Assembly (NCBI GenBank): GCA_015039365.1
Contig: WION01000057.1
Span: 124,001 to 188,000 of the forward strand
Length of the DNA: 64,000 nucleotides
Direction: 5' to 3'
Source: Amanita rubescens
Lineage: Eukaryota; Basidiomycota; Agaricomycetes; Agaricales; Amanitaceae
How positions within the stretch are numbered: the stretch's first letter is position 1; the number at the start of each line of letters is the position of its first letter. This document shows positions 1 to 11,399 of the stretch, piece after piece. The notes beneath the pieces were generated by a model. It was not told the DNA's origin. It worked only from the letters and a program-made list of their open reading frames with translations, and did not search any database. A program made the position numbers and the translations under genes.

Positions 1-83
1 CGATCCCTTTGTCAATGAGAATGCAGAGTCCATCGAAGCATACACTGTTGAAGGGATAAAAACAAGGGTCAAATCACCACCTA

Positions 84-663
84 TTCCACCTGTCATCTTG
101 GTTTACAGCACCGTACCCACGTTTTCCACTTCCTCATCATCAACAACTATGCTAGGCTATTACACTGGGATAGGGCTGGCATCGTTGTAACTCAAAAAAT
201 ACCCCTGGCAGACCAGAATCTTGCCCAATTCTTTTGGTGTTTCAACCACATGTCAAAATCCGAACAAGGCTGGGGACAAGAAGGTTGCCGGCACGGCAGG
301 CACAGAGCGGTCTGATGCATGGATTGCCTTTGAGCTTCAAAAGTACATATCTGTTAGCTATAGGAGTGGGAAAGGGATGCCTTCAGAGGAAGAGAAGGAA
401 AAGAAGGTCAAGGAGCTCGAATCGATCGTTCCTTCCACTGAGACTCTGCCATACTTGAAGGCAAGCATAGGAGGAGTAGAGGTCATCATTGGTGACATCA
501 TCCATGCAGCTGTCTACTCTCCATTAGGTCATGCAACCCACACATTTAAAGCCTACTTCATTGCTGAGAATAGGACAGTTCTACTCAAGTCAACATGGAG
601 GGTCATTGACCAGTCAAGAAGACGTGAACATGAGGTTTATGATGCTCCACACCAGCAAAATGG
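84..663 (+). pseudogene. FunK1-type fungal protein kinase remnant
   Basis: Translated pieces match the fungal-specific FunK1 kinase family as I know it. One frame near 110-280 reads ARLLHWDRAGIVVTQKI and then ADQNLAQFFWCFNHMSK. After a frame change near 285-300, a second frame reads FELQKYISVSYRSGKGMPS and ends with STWRVIDQSRRREHEVYDA. That last string resembles the start of the kinase lobe, where FunK1 proteins read 'TWR..D..R..E..IY'. The N-lobe and catalytic residues are absent because the frame runs into a transposon end at 664. The window starts inside the gene. A frameshift, missing catalytic domain and transposon junction make it non-functional. Family membership rests on remembered motifs, so moderately sure. 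Confidence 0.6.
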
Positions 664-1086
664 AGGTCATTACACTCCCCCCCCCTTACCCATAGGATTC
701 CTATAGGATTCTGATACATATGGTTGTCAGCCATTTTGGCTGAGAAATCCTACTTCATTCCAATGAGAGTCCTATTGGAGTTATTGGACTTTAATAGGAG
801 TGAATAGGACTGGTCCTATGGGAGTTTAATAAGAGTTTAATCAGACTATGCATAAATACAGTAGAAAGACATGTAGTATTGCTATTTTGAGCTTGTTTGT
901 ATATATTTACATATATTTGAAAGTGGTAGGTGCTGTGGGCTCCACTTCTGATGTTTAAATAAATACCTCTAGAAACAGTGCTGAAAGCACCAAAATGCTC
1001 TTAAAAAATCTAAAAAAATGTTGAAAAATACCCAAAAATTATGTAGTGCTAATATTTGTGTTTGTTTATATTTGTTTATATGTTTG
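664..1086 (+). mobile_element. Left end of a MULE-like TIR element (truncated copy)
   Basis: Starts AGGTCATTACACTCCCCCC and is followed by CCTATAGGATTC-type subterminal sequence. It is nearly identical to 22338-22757, with identity ending abruptly in the stretch 'tttgtatgtttgg'. The start is one of several ends in this window sharing the core TTACACTCCCCCC. It lies exactly where the FunK1 reading frame is lost, so it marks an insertion or deletion junction. No partner end is visible nearby, so this is a fragment. Confidence 0.65.
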
Positions 1087-1640
1087 GCCGGCTTCTCTCT
1101 GTTATATGTGGGGGACATGACAGCATGGACTACGATGTGCCTGACCTTACATCTCTCAGTCAAGCGCCTCCTTGGGAAAATCAGGAAGATGATTGCCCTT
1201 TGTTACAACCCCCCCCCCAAAAAGAGGATGTTGACAAGTTTGAAGATCAGGTTCAATCCTCATCCCATTACAATGATGTCACCCTCTTCAAGTGATTGAA
1301 CGAACCTGACTGGTTTTGCAAAATACTAGAAGAAGCATTAACAGACCATGACTTGCTGACAGACAATCCTTCAGAAGAGCAACCCTTCGTACGTGTTTCA
1401 ATGAAGGTGAATCCAATGTGTGGTTCGACGTCCATTCTTCCTCCCCATGCTGAATGTTGCTCGGATGCTGAGAACCCATCGAAGCGGCAAAAAATCACAA
1501 GAAACCCAACTCTTCAAAAATCCACTCAAGTCATTACTAGAGCCAGTGGATTGTTATGTTGTTAACAGGAAGGCAGAAGTCTCACGATTCGTTGCCATGT
1601 TTTATGTCATGGGCTCAAAGCGCCGCAATCAATTTTAATG
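1087..1640 (+). pseudogene. Unidentified coding remnant
   Basis: Two adjoining plus-strand open stretches (about 1110-1295 and 1296-1565) give a protein-like composition: acidic, Ser/Pro-rich, with strings such as PSLTSLSQAPPWENQEDD-like and NEPDWFCKILEEALTDHD. They are separated by a stop at 1293-1295. I do not recognise the family. The sequence begins precisely where homology to the MULE-like end stops, so it may be captured or flanking DNA of that element. Could equally be chance open frame. Confidence 0.25.
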
Positions 1641-3924
1641 CATGGAACATTTTAGTATAGCTTATACCGGACGCTCAATGGTGTCATGTTCTTGAATACA
1701 TTTGAACTACTGCAATGAAAGTTGGATATTCTTTATAGTACATCAAACTGCCACATCAGCAAACAGCTGCAACAATATGCGTAAAAGACACACAAATGCT
1801 CATCACTTGATGATTCGAGCCACAGCTGCGGCCGTATGATGGTCTGTATTGGACTAAATGCAAATTGCACAAGAAAATGTTTGTGAACAACTACCAGGAG
1901 AATATGAACCTCGACAAAATATATATTTTGGATGTAAAAGAAGTGGGGCAAAAACGATGCGAAATGACATACACGTCAAGAAGATCAAAGCTGACAACAG
2001 CTGGCAATATCCCTCAGTGTCATAATTCCTTTGTTGAACACCCAAAGAACTTTGCAAGGAAAGGAATACTGGCATATAATTAGTCCAAAATATAAGAGAA
2101 AAGAAAGCAGAGATATACCTTGAAAATCTACCATTGCTCTAAAACCATTTCACATATAATTGGTCCTTACACATCCAATACCGACCCCTACACGCATATT
2201 AAAATGTCAAACAAACTTGTACACCCCTCAACATGAGGGGGAGGCTAGGAGTTCGCACGTTGAGGGCCACCAAAGCTTCTTGATGCATACAGGAGCGGAT
2301 GGTGAACACTTACATATAGCGACACCGGAAGCGAGGACCTAAACTCAATAATGAGTTGAAAAGGGAGAAGGGAGAAAGGGCTTACAAAACATACCAAAAG
2401 TGACACCAATGCATTGCATATACATCGCAGCACAAAAAGGGGGGAAAAGGGAGCTGAACGAGGAAAAATGTTAGAGGACATGTGGGGAAATGGAAACAGA
2501 CCTCGCTGAACATGTATATCACAGTGTCCAAAGAATGCCAGTCTGCCACATACGATGCTTGACAGAACGCAGCATATTCAATTGCCGAAATGGAAAGAAG
2601 GCCGAGCCGAGCTAGTATCTCTTAGGGATAAGCCCATCATCCAAAAGGAATAACAAAGGATGTACTGAATGTAAAATCAGGCTATGCAGAATGACTCAGC
2701 CGGAATGCTCGCCAGCAAGGATGAGTGGAAATATGACAAATCCACTCTGCAGTAATGCCCTGAGCGAAATAATATCAACTTCTCACCGCGAGTCTGGGTG
2801 ACCGGTGACCGGTGACTTGAAATTCTCAATCCTTTTTTGCATCATGAGAAAATATAAAGGAGAAACCATCCAATGACTTAAAAAAACAATACCACTTGGC
2901 TAGCAAATGCGATCCAAATGCCTATGGAACTCCATTACCACTATGGAGAGTCCAGGCAGACAGTTGGCGTATTCTCACTACATAAGTAGTGGGTTCAGTA
3001 CTGGGAGCAATAGTGACAGTTTGGGTCACAGAATAATGTGTGACCACCCAGAAAAATGGTAACATTACCTGATACTTCTGGGTTACGTAGAAAACCGATT
3101 GAGTCATGGAAGATACCAAAACAGCAGTAAGGACCAAAGACAAATCTGCGCCGCTTGTGACATGCTTTCTCCATCGTCCTTTACACCCCTATAATTGTTT
3201 GAGCAGCCCAACACGTTAACTGACGGGTCCACCATCAAAGATGCTCAGACGTCCTACGGATGCTCCCGATGACTTATCCATTTCGTACAACTATCAACTA
3301 GACAATTTAAACAAGCTGCGTGGCCATGACGCTGACATGGAATATGACGGCAATATATCTGTTCTGGAAATCACGGAAATTCCATGCACCAAAAGGGGCT
3401 GATGCCAATTTGATCGCAATGCATTTGGGCCCCAAATATGTTGTCCCACCCAGAATTGCAAACTCCAAATGCTCACTCTCGCAGTGCAGCCAAACGCGTC
3501 TTCCAGTATCGCGATGACCATCCATCTGTCACTAGAAAATCAGATGGGAAAAAGACAATAGAAATTCCTTCTGGTTAGTTCTAGTTTTCTACATTTTGGT
3601 CTATTGCTCACCGTGTACTTTTAGAATTATCAATTGGTTCATACTATGACCCACTTCTTCAACACTGACTTGACTCTGTATGCCTTCCCCCTCCCTTCTT
3701 CTATGGGCCTTGACTTATTGCTCTCTCTCAGTTAAGATGTTCTGAGGCCAAAACAAGGTGAAGGCTTCGGTCTTGTATCCGTTTTTCTTTTTTTTTGACT
3801 GGACTGCCATTGGGGTCAGTTAAATCCCAGCCATGCAGAGCCGAACATGAACACAGCCACATTTCCCTCAATGTTCGAGCAAGGCACAAAGACCAGCTTA
3901 GGTATTAACTTAGGCATTCATATG
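1641..3924. other. Stretch without recognisable genes
   Basis: Only short open frames under 80 codons on both strands, none with a family motif I know. A short direct repeat GACCGGTGACCGGTGAC lies near 2800-2816. Nothing else is supported. Confidence 0.4.
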
Positions 3925-4036
3925 CGATCCCCCCCCCCCAATTCTGCGCGGAATAATGTGGAATCCGTGGAATCCGTGCTCAGTGAGCTTTGGCTGGTAC
4001 ACGTTCTGTGTGGAATGCAGAATATAGTGGCACAGC
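3925..4036. mobile_element. Fragment of MULE-like element end, 'ATTCC' subterminal type
   Basis: A C-tract is followed by AATTCTGCGCGGAATAATG and repeated GTGGAATCCGTGGAATCC. The same vocabulary (CAATTCTGCGCGGAATCCGTGG) occurs next to the TIR end at 43545-43628, and its complement (ATTCCACACATATTCCGC) at 17570-17640. Only about 110 bp are present, with no second end. Confidence 0.45.
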
Positions 4037-5768
4037 CATGACTTTGTACGGACGCCACCATCATCAGGCTCGCTCTCCACTGCCTCGCCCTCACAACACG
4101 CCCATCCAACCTCAATCCATGCTTCAAGACCCCGCACACCATCAATCCACCTCCAACACTCCCATGTACCCTCAATCTGCAGTGTTTGGCCAGTCCCCTC
4201 AACTTTCCACTCCCATCGGCACGCCATCCTGCACATTCTGCAGTGCGCTGTCGGTAAGTCCTTCATCCATTTCTTTCTTCTTTCGCTCCTTGCTATCTCA
4301 CTGATCAGTCTTATCATTTCCAGGCATGCGGTAGCTTGTACTAGCCAATTGTGGTGTCGGACATCAAGTCATGACCGGTCCTCTAGAAATTTCAAGGCCT
4401 GGATATTGGCCTCAAGGCTTACACCCTGCGTCGACCTCTCACTCACTCGACTAATCTGATGAGAACGCGGAGCAGGAAGCGACGAGAGGGATGCCGGATG
4501 AGTTGGGACGTCATGAAGGGGCTCAGGGTCTAAGGTGAGCCCTCCATCTATCTCCTCGTTCATTCTCGCATTGTGGACTGTTGGATTAGAATGCAATATC
4601 TCTTTCTTCCATTCCCCTGACTACCTTCCTTTATTGATTCCTGGGACTCAGAAGTGAGTCCCTTTTTGGCTTTCCCACCCAATCCGACGATGGAAGAGAG
4701 ATGGACAACAGGTAGACTATGGGTTACCTGTTGTCCCGACTGTGGGTTCACTGTTCTCTGGCACCGCCGCAAGCAACTCAGAACACAGAGGAGTTTACGG
4801 AGGAGAGGAGGTGGAGAGGGATTAGTTACATGTGGACAACCTGAAAGTCCCAATCCATCAATTCATCACGTTCTGATCGGTAGTATCGCATACTAGGTAT
4901 GCACGGCAATTGAGTCTCTCAGTTAATTCGAAACCGGCGGCAAAACTAATTCAACACATATCTGGTCCTTCCTCTCTTTAAGAAGTTGAGGGTGAAATCA
5001 CTCGAGTAGAGCACTCTATGATATTGACATGAGTCACTTTATACATTTCATTTGCATATTTAAACTGAATGATGGTGTCAGTACATCCTCACTCAGGTTA
5101 CTTGCCTGCAAATTGATTGATGGGCCAGGACATGGAATAGAGGAGGAACATTGCTTGGAGCGTATCTTTGGAACAGGTGAGCTCCATACTATCCCTCTCG
5201 TATTTCAGCTTCTAATTGAATGCAACTGATACTAGATGCACTCAAAGAACGGGCATCAGTGGCAAATCCCCATGCAGGACCCAGACATTGTCGATCCCGG
5301 GTTAGACTCTGTGTCAGCCCTTTCGTACTCCAGCCACTAGTAAATGACCACTCTCCCCGTTACAACTGTTTGGAAGAGCGCGAAGGTCTTCAGAAAGGAT
5401 TCGTGCAGGCCTTGTTCTTTTACAGCGACTCATGTCCTGACCAACTAAGTGTCTCAATAGTAAGTCCTTATCTTGAATTCTCATTCATGTGCTGACTGCG
5501 TCGTAAGGTGCCCAGCATGGCCCTCCAGCTGCCAGCTCCCACAACCATAAGACCATTGGCCCTGATGCCACTGTGCATTTAATTTTGCGCCTTTGTTTCA
5601 CTTAAGCACTCCATCTCATGCTTTGCCTCCATTTCCCTCTGTCTCATTTGCATCTTCTTTCACCATTGATGTAACGAGCAAGCTCCACTCGGAGCTAGGC
5701 AGGGCCAAATATGGCCGGTCACCAATGACAGTTGGTCTGACTTTCCCATTGCTTTATGACCTCAAGTT
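4037..5768. other. Stretch without recognisable genes
   Basis: Several open frames of 60-100 codons on both strands overlap one another; none carries a motif I recognise and none has a convincing start context. Coding debris of an unknown gene is possible around 5030-5490 (plus strand, two adjoining frames), but I cannot name it. Confidence 0.3.
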
Positions 5769-5770
5769 AA

Positions 5771-5782
5771 ACATATAAAAGG
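5771..5782 (+). promoter_or_regulatory. Possible TATA box upstream of the 6.3-10.2 kb gene remnant
   Basis: ACATATAAAAGGGCCCC at about 5769-5785 is a near-perfect TATA element. It is followed by more than 200 bp of strongly C/T-rich plus-strand sequence (5785-6000), a layout common in front of fungal genes. The nearest downstream coding remnant on the same strand begins about 0.5 kb later. Motif-only evidence. Confidence 0.25.
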
Positions 5783-7116
5783 GCCCCAGTTTCCATACTC
5801 CTCCCATTCTCTTTTCCCTTCACCTCCATTGCCACCACTCTTCCTATCCCCTTTGTTGTTGTCATCTGCCCCTACCTTTTCCTTCCCCCTTCCCTTTCCG
5901 TCATCTTCCTTCCCCCCTTGCTGTCATCTTCTTTATCCATTATCTTCCTCCCTCCCCCTCTGCCATGGTCTTCCTCACCGCAACCCTTGTGATTATCTGT
6001 TGGCATCATCCCTCTTGATGTTATCCTACTTTGCTCTGCTGCCTTCATTGCCACCTGTATTACTTTTACTTAGACAAATGAAATATAATTAATTATATGA
6101 TCTGTGTTTTATATTTGTCTGGTTATTTGAGTATGCAACTGACTTGCTGGCTATCTAGCTCTGACCTATCCCTGTGGGCAAAAAAAACCTTGACCCTCAA
6201 ATGTCATGTTGATACTAAAAAAGGCCTCGGACCTGCCGCACGAAGTGGCAGCCCATATTTGCCAAGTACAAGCTGTTGGAAAGATTAGTTGAAGATCAGT
6301 GTCACAAATAATTACAGAAGGATTCTTTGCAGCTCACATGCAGCTAGGTCATGAGATGAAGAATGCAAATAGCTTGACACTCAGTGGAGATGCAACTACA
6401 CATTGAGATATAAATTATGACTCTCATCATGTCAATCTTAAGGTTGATGATATGATACATTTGATGAAAATGAACCACAGCAAGTATATGCTACTCGCTT
6501 TCTTGGGATCAATTCAGCAGTTGATGGAAGCAGTAATGAATCCATTGAAGCTTGGAAAAGATTATTTGGTGATATTTCCAACATATATAATGAAAGTCCT
6601 CTTGGAAAGAAAGAGAACAGTTTTCTGAGAGCAATTGAATTTTTTAAAAAACTTTATGGCATACATAGTGATCATTGTGCCAAAGAAAAGAAAGATGCAA
6701 AGCTTTTAAAAAAAACTGAAGATGCAAGCAGTGCATCAGGATTTAGGTGAAGATCAAATATTGGATGCCACAAGGACCTGAATTCAGTAAAAGGAGGGAA
6801 TGCTTCCATGATGGCATGGTGGAAACAAAATAACATTGAGCAACCTGTTGAATATTGAGTGATTAAACATCAGATATCACTCAAATGCTTTATATTTAGT
6901 GTTACAATACTATATTCTTTATTTTGTGTATAATGAGCTAGTTTATAGGTGTAGCGGTTGTGTCTGTGGACAAAACGCGATATAGTGGACACCTAAACTC
7001 ATGCCTGATGGGATAGGTAGTAAATAGAACCAAACAGGCCAGGTTTCCTTACATGTAGGGAACTACAGTACCTACACTTGGATATAGACTTAATATCACT
7101 GCTATCAATTGTTATA

Positions 7117-8723
7117 CAGTGGGTAAAAAAACTGCCCCAATGTTTGCCTGTTTTGGAAAGATCAGAATGGTGTGAGACAATGACATAAGCAAAAAGTCTG
7201 AATAAATCACATGACATATTACTACATGTTGGCTACCTACCAATCCAAAAATCTTGTGATTCTGATCAAAACTCATTGCTTAATAAATCAAACAAGATAA
7301 TCAATCATTGGGGCAGTTTTTTGACCCTCTATTATTTTATGATCTAATACTTTGTATGACCCCCCTTTGCCTTTAAAACTGCCTGAATCCTTCTAGGCAT
7401 GCTTTCTATAAGGTTTTGGCATGTCTCTGGTGGTATTTCAGTCCACTCCCTTGCCACCCTCTCCCATAATTCATGCACTCCTCTGGGTGGTGTATCATGT
7501 TGCTGGAGTTTGGCCTTGAGATGTTGCCAAAGGTGCTCAATGGGATTTAGGTCAGGGGATTGGGCAGGCCACTTCAGGGGAGTGATATTGTTGTCAGAAA
7601 ACCACTCATCTGCCTTTTTGGAGGTGTGCTTTGGGTCGTTGTCCTGTTGGAAATACCGCTCATCCTCAGCCATCTCCAAACTTTCAAAGCTCTCCTCCAC
7701 TCCCTCCTCCAAAATCTCACAATACTGCTCAGCATTCATGTTCCCCTGCACCTCAACCAGCTTCCCCACCCCATTCCAACCCATACATCCCCAAACCATG
7801 AGGTTATTCCCCCCTCCATGCTTAACAGTTGGTGTGGTGGTCCAGTCTGAGAGTGGTTCCCCTCGTTGTTTCCACACATACACCTTCCCATCTGACCCAA
7901 TCCTGTTGATCTTTGTCTCATCAGTCCATAACACCCTCTTCCAGTCCTCCACAGTCCAGTTTTCATGGTATTGGGCGAACTGTAGACGTCGCTGACGATG
8001 TGTCCCCTTGAGCATTGGGACTTTCTTCTTTGTTGCTGACCGAAAGCCTGCCTCCTTCAAGGCATTCCTAACAGTCTGAGGAGTGACAGGGGTGGGGATG
8101 ATGGAATTTATGAATTGGGTGGCTTGAATGGCATTGTCAAGTCTCCCAGAGCTGATTTGACGGATAATGGACTGTTTATCACGGGGAGAAAGCTTGGAAG
8201 GACGACCACCAGGATGATTTTCCTTATCCCCTTCCACCTCCTTACTGATCCTTCCAATGGTACCCTTCCCTAGACCAGTCCTAACCTGAATTTGACAATG
8301 AGAATACCCCTCATTGAGGAGAGAAACAACAGAAGAGCGTTTTTCAGCAGAGATGGATTTCATGGTGGTGGTGAGAGGTCAAGAAGATGAATGAGCCAAG
8401 TTCAACATGCCAAATTGATGCAAATAAGGTCACATGACATTGTTTACTATTCACACAACCCACCCCTGCCTTGTACTGGTGTGTAACATTGAAAATCAGA
8501 AAAATTGATTGAGGGTCAAAAAACTGCCCCAATGATTGATTATTTTGTTTGATTTATTCAGCAATGAGTTTTGATCGGAATCACAAGATTTTTGGATTGG
8601 TAGGTAGCCAACATGTAGTAATATGTCATGTGATTTATTCAGACTTTTTGCTTATGTCATTGTCTCACACCATTCTGATCTTTCCAAAACATGCAAACAT
8701 TGGGGCAGTTTTTTTACCCACTG
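7117..8723 (-). mobile_element. Tc1/mariner transposon, complete
   Basis: Inverted ends CAGTGGGTAAAAAAACTGCC at 7117 and its complement ending at 8723. The arms are long (about 210 bp each, 7117-7332 and 8511-8723) with few mismatches. The TA target duplication sits at 7115-7116 and 8724-8725. The uninterrupted target (ATTGTTATAGACCGCATTTG) is preserved in the other LTR copies at about 11342-11361 and, inverted, at about 16750-16770. The transposase fills the interior. Long arms and an intact ORF suggest a recent insertion. Confidence 0.95.
7344..8363 (-). CDS. Tc1/mariner-family DDE transposase, 339 aa
   Basis: Cut-and-paste transposase that would bind the inverted ends and integrate at TA. 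Residues 1-110 contain helix-turn-helix regions (SHCQIQVRTGLGKGTIGRIS) and the GRP-box-like PGGRPSKLS at 51-59. The catalytic triad is visible: D148 in WTDET, D241 in YFQQDNDPKHTSK and E276 in SPDLNPIEHLW. D241-E276 spacing is 34 residues (DD34E, Tc1 type). Length is normal for Tc1 transposases (about 340 aa), and start and stop are intact. No intron needed. It lies between well-matched terminal inverted repeats, so it may still be functional. Confidence 0.93.
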   Translation of the reverse strand: MKSISAEKRSSVVSLLNEGYSHCQIQVRTGLGKGTIGRISKEVEGDKENHPGGRPSKLSPRDKQSIIRQISSGRLDNAIQATQFINSIIPTPVTPQTVRNALKEAGFRSATKKKVPMLKGTHRQRRLQFAQYHENWTVEDWKRVLWTDETKINRIGSDGKVYVWKQRGEPLSDWTTTPTVKHGGGNNLMVWGCMGWNGVGKLVEVQGNMNAEQYCEILEEGVEESFESLEMAEDERYFQQDNDPKHTSKKADEWFSDNNITPLKWPAQSPDLNPIEHLWQHLKAKLQQHDTPPRGVHELWERVAREWTEIPPETCQNLIESMPRRIQAVLKAKGGHTKY

Positions 8724-10210
8724 TAGACCGCATTTGTGAACGTCTAAAGTGTGTATTGAGTCTATCAGAGGGCTAGACAACTACTACAACATTTGTAGTC
8801 AGTTGCAACTACACTTGGCGCATTTTTAACACAACCAGTACTACTTGCAAATAAACATAATGCTGAAGCATTGAAAGATGTCATATCAGATGATATAGCA
8901 ACTCCTGCACAGGAAAGGGCATTTGAACTCGGTACTTGAGGAGCAGTTAAGGCTGCTCAGATAGCTAGCAGTATTTTAAATCACAAGGATGATAAAAAAG
9001 GACATCATGACACATTCAGAAATTGGTGGGAGAAACACATTGGAACAGATTTTACATTTCCAGATACATCTAACACTCAATTTGGATCATACTGTGAGGC
9101 TGCTCTTGTCCTTGTGCAATACCTGGATGAGTTTAAAGAATATCTAATATTCTTTAAAAGCACCAAGCAAAATCAGAAGTTTAATCATATGGAACAAAAA
9201 TTTTGGAAGGCTTTGGATGATGAGAAAACAATATCTGAGCTTGTAGTTCTAGCCCTATATGGCCAATCTATATCTCATCCATATGTTAAAGCTATAAGGA
9301 CAGCAGAAAAACATAAAGTCAATATGTTGGATTTGGGACCATTGCATAATAAAGTTGCAAATCATATAAAAAAGCTTATTCACAATCCTCCAGATTTGCT
9401 TTTGGGCTCTGAGGTAACATTTGAAAACACTGAATTAAATAAATGGTGAAGAATGGAGGGCAGTTGATGGAATGCAAAGAATTTCAGAGCTTGTTCCTAC
9501 ATTACCCCATGTTAGACCATTATTAGTTGCATTCTTGAAGGGTGCATTAGAAACTTGGAAGAGATTTACATCTGAATTCACACCTGGAGGTTTAATTGAT
9601 GAAGCCACAGTTGAGGAAAAAGATATGGCTTGGATGCCACACACAAATGATGTAAATGAAGGTGCTCTAGGCTCATTTAGAAGTCTGATGTTCTCAGAAG
9701 GTTGTCTTTCACTATTGCAGTACAATGCTCAGGCAATGTATTTCCACAACAATACTGCAGCATTTATGCAAAGTTTTTTTAAAGCTGAAGACTATAAATA
9801 TATTCATAAATTGGCACAGGCTGCTGATGGATCAGAGAAAAGGAGAAAGAGACAGTTGATACAGAATGAGAAAACAAGGCAAAGAAAAGCCAAAGAAAGC
9901 TGCAGAGGCTGCACAGAGAATTTCAGAAATAAGTTTGTGTTTTGATGAAATAAAATCAATGGCAATGAAAGGGGCTACACTAAGTGATCAATTCAAGGCA
10001 TACAAAAATGCCAAGGGCCCAAATGTGATCCAGTTAAAAACTGCTGGCCTAACAGTCCACAAAAAGAAAATAGCAATGATAGCAGATGCTGTTTTGTACC
10101 ACATTGGCACATGGAAACCATTCACAGAGGCAGACCAAAGTGATTCTGGCTCAGAAGAGATGATTGGTTTTGATGTCAGTGATACAGAAGATGAATGGGA
10201 AGATCTGTAG

Positions 10211-10704
10211 TTCAATGCATATACATTGATAATGATGTACTGTAGTGTGTAACATTTTGATGCCTGTATCTATTTGTTTGATTACAGTACTATGGTAAAT
10301 GGGAGTTCAGGTAACATAAGGACTGCAAGCATGTATGAGTATATCTCCAAGTTGGATTGCATGACTCCACCCCTCACAAAGGTAGTTTGGTCATTCTAGC
10401 TATGATATGCAGGAAGATTAATATATGTAAAAGTCAGACAAAACTTGCCTGTATCTCATGCTCACACCTAACTCACTGTCACACTTATGCACCCACATGT
10501 ACACCCTTTGCACAGGACTCATATCCAGCAGTAAACATTTATCCTTTTGGATTTGGGGGCATGTGTGCCATTGATGAGGTTCATGCATAGATACTTGAAC
10601 ACCTCAGCCCTTGAAATGCCTTATGGATAATGTATGTATGCCTCATTACTGATATAAAGTAGTGTATATTGTAGTAGATACCCAAGCAATGAGCTAGTCT
10701 CTTC
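10211..10704. other. Stretch without recognisable genes
   Basis: Follows the stop of the gene remnant ending at 10210. It is A/T-rich with short frames only (longest 77 codons at 10357-10590). Possibly 3' untranslated and flanking DNA of that gene. Confidence 0.35.
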
Positions 10705-11397
10705 TGGACATGTTTAATCACTCAATATTCAATATGTGGCACATGATCTCTGAGAAAGCAAGGCAAGGGAAAAGATGAAGCAGTGTGGCCAAAATTCTTG
10801 CAGGCAAGTGACAGCTGTAGCATTGAATTCATTGAAAATGGTGCATATTACTAAGTAAGCTTGAAAAGGTAAGCAATTGGCAGCCTTGAAGTTGGTGAGA
10901 ATGGCGCATATAGTAAGACTTAATTAAACACACCTGTGGTCCAGAGCATTGATCAATGGTCTAAGGATTGGGAACTGAGAACACAATGAAGTGAAGTCTG
11001 TGCTCATCTGTGGACAAAACACGATATAGACACCTAAACTCATGCCTGGTGGGATAGGAACTACAGTACCTACACTTGGTGTTGAATATTGAGTGATTAA
11101 ACATCAGATATCGCTCAAATGCTTTATATTTAGTGTTACAATACTATATTCTTTATTTTGTGTATAATGAGCTAGTTTATAGGTGTAGCGGTTGTGTCTG
11201 TGGACAAAACGCGATATAGTGGACACCTAAACTCATGCCTGATGGGATAGGTAGTAAATAGAACCAAACAGGCCAGGTTTCCTTACATGTAGGGAACTAC
11301 AGTACCTACACTTGGATATAGACTTAATATCACTGCTATCAATTGTTATAGACCGCATTTGTGAACTCTAAAGCGTGTATTGAGTCTATCAGAGGGC
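10705..11397. mobile_element. Cluster of copia LTR fragments (377-bp family)
   Basis: Three pieces of the 377-bp LTR are present. 10705-10729 is an inverted start (TGTTTAATCACTCAATATTC). 10994-11079 is a diverged middle portion with internal deletions (CTGTGGACAAAACACGATAT ... TACACTTGG). 11080-11397 is a better-preserved LTR from TGTTGAATATTG to AGAGGGCT, where identity stops. The last retains the empty Tc1 target site. The third piece abuts the second, suggesting LTR-into-LTR insertion or deletion between copies. It may be the 5' LTR of the remnant element ending at 12613. Confidence 0.7.
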
Positions 11398-11399
11398 TG

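Larger units (their letters stand above)
6846..8831 (+). mobile_element. Solo copia-type LTR (377 bp) carrying a Tc1/mariner insertion
   Basis: Begins TGTTGAATATTGAG and ends GCGCATTTTTAACA (TGTT...AACA). It is flanked by a perfect 5-bp target duplication CAACC (6841-6845 and 8832-8836). Without the 1,607-bp Tc1 insert and its extra TA the LTR is 377 bp, exactly the length of the inverted solo copy at 16656-17032. The family is assigned to Ty1/copia because the same LTR follows a copia RNase H remnant at 12250-12612. Removing the LTR and one CAACC joins the gene frame as NNIEQPVLLANKH. Confidence 0.9.
6230..10210 (+). pseudogene. Multi-copy basidiomycete hypothetical protein, split by a solo LTR
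   Basis: Plus-strand coding pieces form one broken gene. 6310-6410 reads GFFAAHMQLGHEMKNANSLT and GDATTH; 6475-6720 reads YATRFLGINSAVDGSSNES and later YGIHSDHCAKEKKDAKLL; 6780-6845 reads NSVKGGNASMMAWWKQNNIEQP. After the insert it continues VLLANKHNAEALKDVISDD, then FTFPDTSNTQFGSYCEAALV, ALYGQSISHPYVKAIRTAEK, FLKGALETWKRFTSEFTPG, MPHTNDVNEGALGSFRSLM, and an acidic C-terminus ending at 10210. I recall this order (GDATTH, HGDHA, NSVKGGN, PDTSN, NDVNEGALG) from large hypothetical families in mushroom genomes; function is unknown to me and a transposon-encoded role is only a guess. Broken by stops (for example 8937-8939), frameshifts near 9450 and 9870, and the solo LTR at 6846-8831. Confidence 0.6.
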
